From positions 864,501-928,500 of the forward strand of contig JAODUP010000018.1 of assembly GCA_025642065.1 (NCBI GenBank): a DNA stretch of 64,000 bases. Direction: 5' to 3'. Numbering within the stretch: the stretch's first letter is position 1; every line of letters begins with the position of its first letter. The DNA is from Paralvinella palmiformis (lineage: Eukaryota; Annelida; Polychaeta; Terebellida; Alvinellidae). Made by a program: the position numbers and the translations under genes. Shown here piece by piece: positions 24,152 through 37,371 of this stretch. The notes under the pieces are model-generated. The model ran no database searches. It was not told the DNA's origin and saw nothing but the letters and a program-made list of their open reading frames with translations.

Positions 24152-26489
24152 TTAAACTTTCTGTGGGATATCAGAAGGAGAAGTATCCGGATGCTCAGTG
24201 GCAACTTTAAACCACTTTGTCTCCTTGTACAAAAACCACAGGTTTGCTGCCCAGACACACATGTTTAGATATCCAAATATCTGAAATGTATATTAGACGA
24301 ATATTACACATTATATTTATTAACCTATAATTTAGATAGCGAAAATGTTAACATGCTTTATTCCTGATATCAATGGCAAAATGAGCAGGCAGGAAACAAT
24401 CATCACTCTTCTGAATACTGTTTTCTCGCACATACTACCTGCTACACAAAACACCGATATAGCCTCTGCATAATTAGAACTCATTTTCAGCTGATGTAAT
24501 ATACCAATTCATCTATTATGTAAATAAGTTCCGGACTAGCAACAAAGTGCACATTAAACGGCGAAAGACCAATACATCTTTCAACTGCACCATAATTGCA
24601 TGGTGACTTAAAATAAGTAGACAACATAAATTCATTATGTATTAGGAATCTAGCCTTTAATACCATGTACGAAACTGGATATTGGAAATGAATAATAATG
24701 CTAATAAAACACGACAAAATAAAACCATACCTGACAAAAAGCAAACTCCTCACAGGTGCTAAATATTAGCAACACATTTGATTTAAAACAGACATGGGAA
24801 GCGTTACTGGACTGGTAGCCAATGAGAATTTAGTACATTTACTATGCCTTGATAGTGACAGAGGTGTTTTTTTTTAATACTAATCAATACTTTCTATTTG
24901 TAATGGTAACAAGCCCAAACAAGTCTCGGGTGAAACTGAACTGCACGGATTCGTTATTATGAGATTAGGAAAAGCTTTTAGTGACATTTTACATATTTTT
25001 CTGCACTTCAGTTCGCCACATTTATCTATTATAGGCCCATCTCCAAATAACACTATTACCATTTATATATTCTGATTTATGATTACAGTAACATTTGTGC
25101 AAAAGGTACTTGGTCACGAGTAACAATGTTCACTTCAGGCACTAACACCTAATAAGCATAATCTGTTAATTATACAAACGACCCTTAAAAAAACTATATA
25201 ACCTGTATTTCGTTATAAATTATAGGTACTGGTACTGTATATCATGAAATTAGTTAAAAATGATGTTTTATATTTTACCATGGCTCATTATAATGGTAAG
25301 TAACGTCTTCTATTTAAACACATGCTCAGATCTATCTTCCACACGTTACAAGTCCGAAATGTGATTTCACAATGCAGGACTTTGGTTGATATTTTATGCT
25401 TTGTATGTATGTGAGGAGGAATTTACAGAGCCCAAATAATCTATTCTACTTTTCTAGGTCACAACATTTCAAGATCATGAAAAGTACATAAAAATCATGA
25501 ACAGTTCATAAAAAATAAATCAGCAGTACTTTAAACAAATTAATCGAAACCTCTTTTTTCAAAGCAAAAATCACAACCCTATCAAAGAGCTGGCTTAGCT
25601 TTGGGAATAAGTGATCATGTAGCATTGGCACTATGCACACTGATGCTCTTGGCTTTGGATTATTCCAAATTTAATACATCATCATAAAACATTAATATTC
25701 ATCATACATTTGGACCACCTGCTACTTTATAGTAATGGCAAGGGAATGTACATTGATTCAACAAATTTGTTTTGACTAATGGTCATATTTTATCAAGTAA
25801 CAGACTTCAAATCCATAACAGATTGCATGAATTCAAATGAACACTGTCTGTATTTATGATATGATGCAGACATGCACATTCAATGATGCCAATGTGCAGT
25901 AATTTGCATCATCCACATAGCTTAGAAAGGAAGTGCTTCAAAAAACATTTATACAAGCTTCTGATTTAGTGAAAACAAACTGCTTTGGGAATTTATTTTT
26001 CTGAACAGACTTTATCAAGGTGTTAACAGTCATCTACAATAGGCATTTTCTTATTACTGACGAGAAACTGGTCACGTTCGCACAATAACATTCTCTATGT
26101 CTACTTACAATGGACACATTGAGACTGGCATAGTTTCCATGCTTATCAACAACACACTGGTTATTCCTACATTCAGGTACAATATCCACTTGGAACTCAA
26201 GAGGATTAGTGTACAGTTTGATATCAGCCACGCCAGTAGCCCAGGCTGACGACGAGATCAACCACAACAGAACAAATACACACGTGGCCACAAAATCCTG
26301 GAAAGAGTGAAGGTATTCATCAAGACAGGTTATTAATATCAGTCCAACTGAGTTTATATGAATATATTGTAGCTGGAATGGCATCACAGTTAATGTAATG
26401 TGATGTGTGAGACAAGTGATCGCAGTTGTAAATTTGATTATGCATAAGAAAGGTACAAATATGTTTTGGATTAAACATCATTATCCTGT

Positions 26490-26534
<45 letters not shown>

Positions 26535-29072
26535 TCTCTCTTAAAGTAAAGAATCCCTATATAGTATTTCAGACAGCATGAGATATTTGCATAAATATAA
26601 CTTACAAACATAGGGATTTTATCAAACTTCCTGTAATGGTCATCAAAACAGACATAGAGTATCACTGCTCCGATGCAGTACAAGAAAGCCATCACACCAA
26701 CAAAGACAAAGAACTGGGAGGGTGCTGAGTAGTCTCCATAAGGATGAGTGTTGAACTGTGTTCCATTACATTGAGTAAATTTAAAATGGGAATCCTCCAA
26801 TCTGAAATACATTTTTTTGATGACAATAAAAAGAGAAAGGTTACAAAACAGATTGTTAGTCCAGCTTTGTGCATTATTTACAGAAAATATGTGCAATTCA
26901 TTACAGCAATCGCTCTATATTTTGTAGCATTTTTTTATTGCTGTTGTTGTGTGCCTGCCATATCTAAAACACTTAATTCACTTTGAAAATAAGCAACAGC
27001 ACATGCATAAATCTATTATGACTGAGCACTATATACCTCACTGATAACATTGAACCGACCTGAATGGATACTGCCAGGTAAATTCAAATGGTCCCTGCTG
27101 CGTATCATTCTGACATTTAATGTGAAAAGAACTTGATGAAGAACTGGAGGTTGTTGTTGCGAAGGCAAAGATGGCTATAATCTGTAACAGATAAAAATGA
27201 CAAGAAACATTATCCTGCATGGAGAAAATGTGCCACTTACAATACAGCAATATTTGGTGTCAAAATAGAAAAGTCAAGATAGGCTTTAATGTAAAGGGCA
27301 GAATGTATATAAAATATGCCAAAATTCATTAATATTTACACTCTGACATTGACAGACAAAATGCTAATAATAGTAACTGAAATATTAAAATTCCATATTC
27401 TTATTATTACATCAGTTATTGCATTATTTAAACTACTACAGCAGATAACATTATCTGTTCTACAGTGATATAGCAATATCATAATAGTTTGAAATAGAGT
27501 TGCAATACACAAATGTTATGCTTTGGGTGTTGATCTGATAATTTTCTAAATGGTCTTTAGCTAATTTAATTAAAATTATTTGGATATCATTTGGAAGCTT
27601 TTCACAAGGAGTTAGTTCCAGTATGTCCAGTTAATAACTGTGTTGGTTATATTATTATTTTGTATCATCAGATAAATCACCAGACAAAAAACAAAGGTAC
27701 ACGATGTTAAAATTTCTACATTTGTCTGTGTTTTCATTATCAAGGTGGTGTAGTTTTATTAGATGCTGAGCCTCTATTGGGAACTATCTGATACTAGCTA
27801 TCTCCATTATTGACTTTTATATTATCTGTACTTTGTTACTGAGTTATACGTCTGGTACAAGAGTTCAGCGTAAATGTTAATGACATAATTAGGAATCAAG
27901 ACAACATCTAAACTCCACATACGCAGCTGCTAACTGGAACCCCAGAGATCTATAGCGATATCAATGTTGTGACAAGTTCTACTACTGAATCTATACTGAA
28001 ATACTAAAGCTAATCAGTGTACTTGAAGGCCAAGTACATGACAGGTGACCAGTTTGGGAGAGATGCTTTCGAACAACTGATCAGACCATCCGAAGCATAC
28101 ATCTACATGTGAAGAAAAAATATACTAATCAATCAATCCTTTGTATTTAGATTAAAAACATTCCACACAAAAAAACAGCCAAACATTATGATAGAAAGAC
28201 AAAAGCCCAGTGCAGCGAGTGAAGCTTTGCTGCATCTGATGACACACAAGGACAAACAGGGTGCAGATTCCGGATCCTTTGTGGACAACAATAGAAGATG
28301 GCTCCTGGAAGCTCTCTTAGATGGACCCGAACTATAACAATTGTATAATAAAACAATCTGAAAAACGACATGTTAAATGGTCAAAAGTGTGAGAATTTTG
28401 CACTAAACTCATAAGGACATCACTTACATGGCGCTGTCGATCAGTTAGTACTCACCGACTAACCATTCTTTACACACGATTACTACACTTTTGTTCATTT
28501 GTGTTGGCCAACTTTTTACAAATACTGATGAACTTACATAAATTGCACTATCAAATAATAAATAATAATACTTTAAAAGTTCACACACCGAAAGAGAACG
28601 AAACAGGCCGATTCTTATACACCAGCAGAAATCTGATGTGCATAAATAATGATAAACGATCCGAAAACACTCATGTACATAAGCCTAATGATGACAGAGC
28701 TGTTGTGTCAGACAAACAGTGACACGGAGGAGGCTAATTTATGACACTGCTGTCACACAGTGTAACCAAGAGAGATAACAACACATTACCGAATATAGTG
28801 AGACATAAGGCGAAGATGAATAGGTGACAAAACAAAATGGTGATTATGTTAATGGGCCAGTCAAGCTTCTTCCATATTAACTGAGTTAGTAAGATGTGGT
28901 GTGTGTGTGTGTGTGTGTGTGTGTCCACTAGCATCAAACTGACAACGACACCAGACAAATGGTCTACTGGCAGGATTTAAAGGCTGAAGAGCTGAACAAA
29001 CAAGAATTGAATAGGGGGTGACCAATACTGTAACTGTAGGCTTTAAACACACACACATACACACACATACAT

Positions 29073-29106
<34 letters not shown>

Positions 29107-29329
29107 CACATCTTACTAACTCAGTTAATATGGAAGAAGCTTGACTGGCCCATTAACATAATTTTAATGTACATTAGTAATGATCTACGAAGAGGAAAGG
29201 GCATATATAATAAGTTGGAAATTTACATGAAAATTTGAATTAAAAACAAATTATAACGATATCTGCAAGAAATATAGACAGTCAGACAGACAGACAAACT
29301 GATAAAAAGAATGACAAATACAACAAACA

Positions 29330-29376
<47 letters not shown>

Positions 29377-30855
29377 TATAGATAGATAGATAGATAAATA
29401 GACAGATGACTAGATCAATCAATCATTTGATAGAGATAGATATATATAGAGACAGACAGACAGAATTAGTTAATTTGGGAGCACATATATCATAACACAA
29501 CATCAAGTCCCAAATACTTCACAATTAAAAGTGAAATCAGTATAGAAGTATTTTGCAAACAATGATCGGCCAAAGAATATAAACAAGAAACAATTCAGCC
29601 ATATAGCTGATGACATAAACAAGGTAATGTACGTCCTGCAAATAAGAGTCAGTAGAAAGAACAAAGCTGCCATGATTTGTCAAAGTGAATGTCAAATGCA
29701 CATTTTCCATGCTATCCCGTTGTGACCCAGGTGCACAAAGAGTCCAGCATTTATCAGATTAATTTGGTCCACTTGGGATCAGTGGAATGCTACATAAAAT
29801 ATCCTGAATCACTCCCACTTTCATAATACGATATATACAGTACTTTTTCAAGATGGGATAGCATAATATAGTAGCCGATGGCGTTTCTGGGTTTCTTATT
29901 TGTTCAGTGTATTACTACTGAAAGAGTATGTACGGCTGTCTTGATGCATTTGTTTGTTGGCTTCTGTATGCATATGTTTGTGTGTGTATGTATGTTTGTG
30001 TGTGTCTGTGTTTCCATGTGTGAGTGATTTCTATTTATGTGCAGGTGTGTGTGTGTGTTTGTGTGTGTGTGTTTGTGTGTTTGTGTGTGTGTGTGTGATT
30101 GCATGTGTGTTTACTGTTTGTGTGTATATGTTTGCTGTTTGTGTATTACTCTTACACCATACTGACAGTGATGTCATAAGACAATACATCACGCTGTCAA
30201 TCATATGATGACTAATGTCCATAATATAGATCATACTTCAATGTAACAGAACAATACCATATTAATTCTTATTCATGAACAATCAGCAATAATGACAGAT
30301 TGGCTACACTATAAGAGACCTGTGGCAAAATAAAACAATTAAAAACATATAAAACAACAAACAACAACAACGATTAATAGAAACTCAAATTGTAACAGGT
30401 CTATTTTTAACGACAGTAGGTAAAGTGATAAAAAAACTTCTTTATATAATAATAAGAAGAAGAATGGTTGTCATTAATCAAGCTAGCCATTCCATGATGG
30501 GACATCATGCAGATTGTCTGTTATTTAATGCTTCACCATGGTAACCAATTATAAATAATTTAAGAATTTGTAAAAGATGGCATATTTATAAAGAATACTT
30601 TGCCATTTTCTTGACTGGAGAGAAAAACCCACTACACACTGCTATCTACACAGGATTTCCACAGTCTAATCCACTTGGCTACAGAGACAATCGTACAATA
30701 ATATAATAATACTTTTTGCATGATGCAGTTTCAATAAATACACATCTGGTCTCATAGGTTTTTTTTTTATCAGACAGTTTTCTAATACAATGTAAGCAAT
30801 CTGTTGTGTCTTAACATTTAATGCTCTGCTAATAAATAAATATATATATATATAT

Positions 30856-30894
<39 letters not shown>

Positions 30895-33800
30895 TAAAAT
30901 AAATCTTACCATGTCAACTATCTTTAAGCTCAGTATCACAACAATCATGCTCATCTTTGTTATGTCATATTAACACGTCGGACATAGTGGGCAGCCGCCT
31001 GTTTTTCGCTGTACGATGTCCGTAACGTCGAAGTCATTTTGAACATGATCGCCACCCATAGACGAGAACGAGACGAAGAACGTTTCCCGTATGACGGCCT
31101 AACATCGGCTCCAGATCGGAGTGGCCATCAGCCATCCATTGATCCTCTCGGTAAGCCATATATAGGGTCCACTTTCCGTTGGCCTATTGTTTGCTAGCTC
31201 GCCAAGTGCGCTAAACGCCGACCAGCGCCGCACCATATCCAGGCAACTATCAATCCGGTCCCGAAAAACTTCCGCGTCACAATCGGATCATTTCACAATA
31301 CCTACACCTCCGGCGGCGTCGCGCGGATACTGAAAAGATATTCCTCACGTCGCAGCAGACGACATCACTGGCCATTGTCCTCCAAAACAAAACAACTTCC
31401 GCTGTCGTCAGCGACGTTTCTCCTCCTAATGAGGATGCAATCCATAACCTCCTTTCCTACAGGTGATTTGGTTTGTTTTAGATCTCCCTGTGCAGGGAAG
31501 TCATTCCCTACAATAGCCGCCCTTCGAAGCCTAATGGCTAATTTTGAAGAATTTCTGATTCACCCTTTTCATAATGCGGAAAAACGAGACGAACTCGGAT
31601 TAGCTGTTCTTCCCGATAATGAAATCAATCGGAGCTACCGATGACTGCCGACTAATTCCACGTAATAATTACATAAATACCGGCATATAGAAGCGAACAT
31701 CACCGGGTCCCTTCCGTGACACGGCAGGATTCGCTAACTCGTTGAACAATGGCAAACAACAATATGGACATTCTCTTACTCCTGACTGAACCGTATCCAT
31801 CACGCTGGCTGCCGCGTGCAATATGTTGACACAGCGGGGCAGTCGGAGCCCCCCAAAATATGACATCTAACAAATAAATTGCTCTGATTACATCGTAGAA
31901 GATGTCTCCGAGACGACATCGGCAGTTGTCTATCCTGATCTTTGACTTCCGGACGGGGAGCGCGCTTTGAGGGAACGGCGCCGGCGAAGAGATGTCGCTA
32001 TTACCGCGACTGGCGAACGGTCGGGGAATCTCTTCCGAAAGAGGTACGGCCAGCGGTCCGCCGGGGTCAATCTCATAAAGGCACCGACTTTAGCCGCTCC
32101 GGACGAGATACGAACGGGAGAAAATCGACTAGTCGGCACAATAGATAACCACGATCCAATATCCTCTCGTGTCCTATACGTCCACGGCTCGTCTGAACGA
32201 CACGGGCCAGATATCATCAATACTAGTAGCATTGTCAACAACGCATAAAGGCGAACAGCCGCCTCGTCCTTTACACTGCTTGCATATCACTAATCCCTAT
32301 TTGTTTTTGGCCCGATACAAAGTTTACTCCATCTGCATCTTCCACATTAGGGGGGGGGGGGGGGCGGCTGTAATCCAAATATTCCTATTACCTAGACATT
32401 AATTTCAACGTGTACGTGTCATTTTACAATGAGCCACGATAACTGATGTCTGTTTCAATTATTCAGTAATAAGATCAATGCAAGAAGCTCATGATATGAT
32501 GACGTCATATCACTTGAATAATATATTGGAATGGATATATATATATATATATATATATCAATTCTGCACGAGGTGTCAAGGGGTAACAATGGGGTGTTCC
32601 GATATAGTGCATTGGTGGAGTATTGCTCTGTTGTTGGTTCGAATCCGGTTGATGCCTGTGACTGAGGGATTTATTTACCTGGACAGACGCCACTCGGTCA
32701 TAAGTCGACCAAGATGCGACCAACATCTAGACTAAATAACTCAACAACTGATCTGATTAGAATGTGTTTTTAAAATGTGTACAAAAGAACATTTCCTCGA
32801 CTACTTGCTCCAAAGAGATTATGATGATGATAATTGATGTTTTACGTCCACTTTTGTACAACGGACCGCCAAAGGTAATGAAGCGAACACAAAGATGAAA
32901 CACCCTTTAGATATGCCCGCGCCGAGATTCGAAATCAGGTGGTAGTGATCTGTAGTCCAACTAGCCCACGAAGGCGTCCTCCAGTGAGATAATGAATACG
33001 AACATACTGCCAGTCCGTTACCTATATGTCACCGATTGCGTTAACCATCCAACACCCCTCCCCCCCTCCTCCTTACAATGATACCAATGATCGTTTCATT
33101 AGCCACAATTAGCAGCCATTACACCACCATAAAGCCACCCTCCCAGCACCGTTTCTTGCACGGTTCTCCCCATCTGATTGTTTCGATTGCTCTCTCTCTC
33201 TCTCTCTCTCTCCAGCCAATCGGCCAATCAACTGTAATTAATAACGTTTAAGTGGCTTGGATTTATTTGGTTAATGACGTGAATACTAAACACGGGCCGA
33301 CTAACCGAAACAACACTTTATAAACACATTCTAGCAATGACTAATTACCAAAGTAGTCCGCTCTTATTACAGGATTTTGGGCGTCTGCTGTTGAAAACTT
33401 CGGGGAAAGGGGGACGTAAAACCCCACAACAACAACAACAGCATTGGCAACATAAAAAAAATTAAACATACGTAGTCGCGGGTCGTGGCATCTCGGCAGG
33501 AAAATAAATTAAAATTGCTCGTAGCGAGAATACATAGTCGATATACGGCGGCTGGCAGGGAAATATACTCTTAATCTTTCATGCCCCAAACGAAACGGCG
33601 TCATTGGCGATAAATCCACATTAGCGCAGATAGCCGAGCAACTGCCGAGGTGACCATCAGCCTTTTATCACACCTTAACACACAATACGGCTGATGCTAA
33701 ACTGACAGATGTTACCCGATTACCATTAGAACATCAGAAGGCGAAGACCCGACCATCATCAACCCACACCATCCCATCCCAGCCGATCCAGAGTAGTTGA

Positions 33801-34191
33801 ACTGTCGTATTGAATTATTTTAGCCGTGCATAAATCGCATAATTAAATCGGATGGTTTGGAATCGGACTCACGTTGAGATAAATAACCGTATCTACTACG
33901 TCGATCATATTTTCATTTATAACGTTATTAACGGATGACGCTCCGTGACAAAGCGTCCATTAACCGCTTTATGAAAATACATAAAACACAGCCACCAGTG
34001 ACGGCAGTCTATGGCGACGTCACTGGGAGAACAATTGTTAAATACCAAACTCATTCCATGCGCGTGGGTGCGTGCGTGTGTATGTGTGTGTGTGCGTACG
34101 TGAAACACATACACCCAATATAAGTAAATACAATTAAGTATGAGCGCGCAACGGAGTTGTCACACAAACGCGTGCATGCGCAGGGACGGGC

Positions 34192-34238
<47 letters not shown>

Positions 34239-36922
34239 TACATCTACATAAGGATACATATATAAACCATCATCAAAACGAATATTATATCATTCTAGTA
34301 ATGAAATAATTGAGTTCCAGAAGGCCAGCAACCCCACACACTACCTGAGCGGCAATAATCTACAGGTAGATTATTACAATGGCAGTCATTTGTTTTCACA
34401 CCTGATAAAATACAACAGTCATGGGAGGGTGGAGGTGGCGCCACCGGGCGGCAATTTAGGGCCACTTATTTCCTGTACGTGAAAGGCTTTAAACAGCACC
34501 TGCTGTGCATTATGTTCCCAACAATAAGCCGTCCTTGTATCCATATTAATAGCGACTCTGTGCGGCATAAGGCAGCCACAACCCGCCATAACGAGCAGAC
34601 GTTTCGCGTCACAGGATGAACATATTGCAGCGCCATAAGAAGCCAGAACAATCGCTTCGAACTACCGCTTCCACAAATCCCCCCCCCCCACCGTCGGCTG
34701 ATACCGCACGGCGGCCAGATCATATTTTGTTCATAAATTATAAATAGGACCAGGCATGGAATAAACATCTCACCGATGTCCTGTTTAAGTGGAACGGTGC
34801 CAAGCGAATCCTTAACAGAGGAGCCACTAAGTGGAAAGCCGTGCCGCTGGTTTATCTCAAAAATGACTTTTAACCCATTTTGTTCCAAACCGAACCATCG
34901 CAAACAACTCACCGAAACGAAGCCGGAGAAGAAGAGTCTCTGACTTGTCCCCCTAAAAAGTAAACATTATATAAAAGGCTGTATTCCACGTTACCTGAAG
35001 TATAATGCACACCGATTTGTCCGTTAAATGATTGATGATTGGCGTTTACGGCCACTTTTGTGCTGAAGGTAGGCTAAATGGGCCGACCGCAGCACCTCCC
35101 GAAAGCAACAAAGCGAAGTCAAAGATGAAACACCCTTCGGATATGCCCACGCCGAGATTCGAACACGGGTGGTAGTGTTCTATGGTCCAACACGCTACCG
35201 CTAGACAACGGAGGCACCCGCTAAAAATTAACTGACCGCATTACACTAAAAGTGCCGTTAGTCCATCAGAATAAAAATATAGAAAACTGGAAACAAAAGA
35301 GTTTGTGTTCAATTCCGGACAGTGAACTGATATTTATCCACAAACAATGAGACACTAGATTCACAAAACAAAGCCATCAAATATCCACAGTCTGGGCGTA
35401 ATGATATAATCCACTAGAATAAACGCAGAATGACGCCAGGGGGGTGATGTAAAAAAAATATACACAAAAAGTTGCTCTCTATAACGCCATGAAACGTCAT
35501 CACCTAATTTCCTCCCCTTCACTCGGCGTTCGTGCTCTGACCAAGGTGTAGAGATACGCCGCAAACCTGGTGATCGCTAATCAGGAAATTAGCATGGAAC
35601 ACAAGAGTAATTTCTACGTGAGGAATGTTTATGCGATAATGTTGGTCCTGGGTGGCTCCCCTGACAAGACTCCGAGCCAGTAAGACTCTCTCTCGTGTCA
35701 TATAGCCAGACAAGTATAGATGGCGTTGGCACTACCTTGTTTCCCATTCACTGGGGATGGCGTGAGATGAAAGCAGTCTCGCGCCGAAGCCACTAGTGTC
35801 CAAGAGACGGTCCGAGGCTGGGCCGGGTGCCCATGTGGTGGGTGTATGCGGTCGCCGAATCCACGTCCAACGTGTGCGTTAATGATCAGAGCTCAAGTTG
35901 GCCCATCGTTTCCGAGGTCAGACGAATGGACGTAATCAGCTGTTGGCGTCGTCCTGTTCTGGTCAAGGGACGGCCATTAATAGTAGATAAGCGAGCCGAG
36001 AACCCCACCCCCCCCCAATACGTAACGCCGACGCTAACTTCAAACATACGCCGTCGGGGGACAGTTCTAGAGGAACACCGTCGGAACACCGTCGGAACAC
36101 ATCACGTCTGCTCCCCATTTCTATACAGTAGCCTTATCGCATTAAAGCCACTCGTTAACGAGTTACACCTCTCTTCTTATCCTCATTTGGGTTCGTCGGA
36201 CTAGTAAAAATTGCACTCATTCCAAAACGCACCGAATTCCACATTACCCACTCACCGTACATATACATTACACGGCACGAACTCCACGACTTCAACGACC
36301 GTCGACCCCGGTCATCTAATAACTTCCTCGACTTCTGGAAGAATGAAGTGAGAAGTGGCGGCGCCAAATCCGCTTTTGGTACCGAGGGGCCCCGACATCC
36401 ATCATCGTGGAAACAGATTAGTGTCATCTCGACATCGGATCTGATCTGTTATAGTTATTGAATATGCCGGAGCGATAACCCTCCCGGACGGCCGGCAATA
36501 GATCAATATATGACACGAAGAATAATTACTAACACACGCACACATACCAAGTGTCGTGACGGGCTAGCTAGCTGTCGACAGAAGATCATCGTGTTTCGGA
36601 TATCAAACGGGGCTGCCGACGCGTCAACAGAGAATTGCTATCATTGTAATCAGTGCCGCCGGTAGAGAGAGAGAGAGCGAGACTATTTTTGGTTTATCAC
36701 AGTCTTCGTGCGCAACGTTTTCGGCCAGAGGATAATAACATCTGGATGATTCGTTAGGGGACCGACGAAGATTGGTGACTTTTCTGCTTCGGGATAGAAA
36801 TATATATTACGGCGCTGGCTCAGAGCACCAAGATCAATAGATCCATAAGAACCTATACTTCCACAAATCTATACATCCATACACGTGTACATGCATAAGC
36901 CTGTACACACGCGCGCGTCCAC

Positions 36923-36992
<70 letters not shown>

Positions 36993-37340
36993 ATGTGTCT
37001 GTGTGAACTCGCGTTCACGCGTAAGAACAAATTGACTATTTATTCATATGGTGTGCCCTATCCAGATAAATATCGTTAGTATTTTTTTCTCTCCAAACAC
37101 GGTACGTGTGGAGTAACATCAATTACAGCTTTATTACTGCACATAATTCTTTGCACAATAGACGGTGTACCGAACAAGGCTCAGTTAGAATGTAAAAAAA
37201 AACAATATTAAAAGTTTTTTACACAGAAGTTGGATAATCTGCAATCCTATAAAACAAGGAGCTATTAGTAGTACTCTGGCATGTTGTCCAATATATCCGT
37301 GGATCAGCCAAGATTCTTTTATTACCATGGACACTGGGAC

Positions 37341-37371
<31 letters not shown>

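Larger units (their letters stand above)
27182..30909 (-). other. Synaptophysin intron, CpG-poor proximal part
   Basis: No coding sequence is recognised. It contains the 73-bp inverted repeat (28,843-29,162), an (AT)n-(GATA)n tract at 29,334-29,396, a TG-rich degenerate tract at 29,960-30,150 and an (AT)n tract at 30,840-30,891. It ends at the candidate alternative first exon. Confidence 0.55.
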
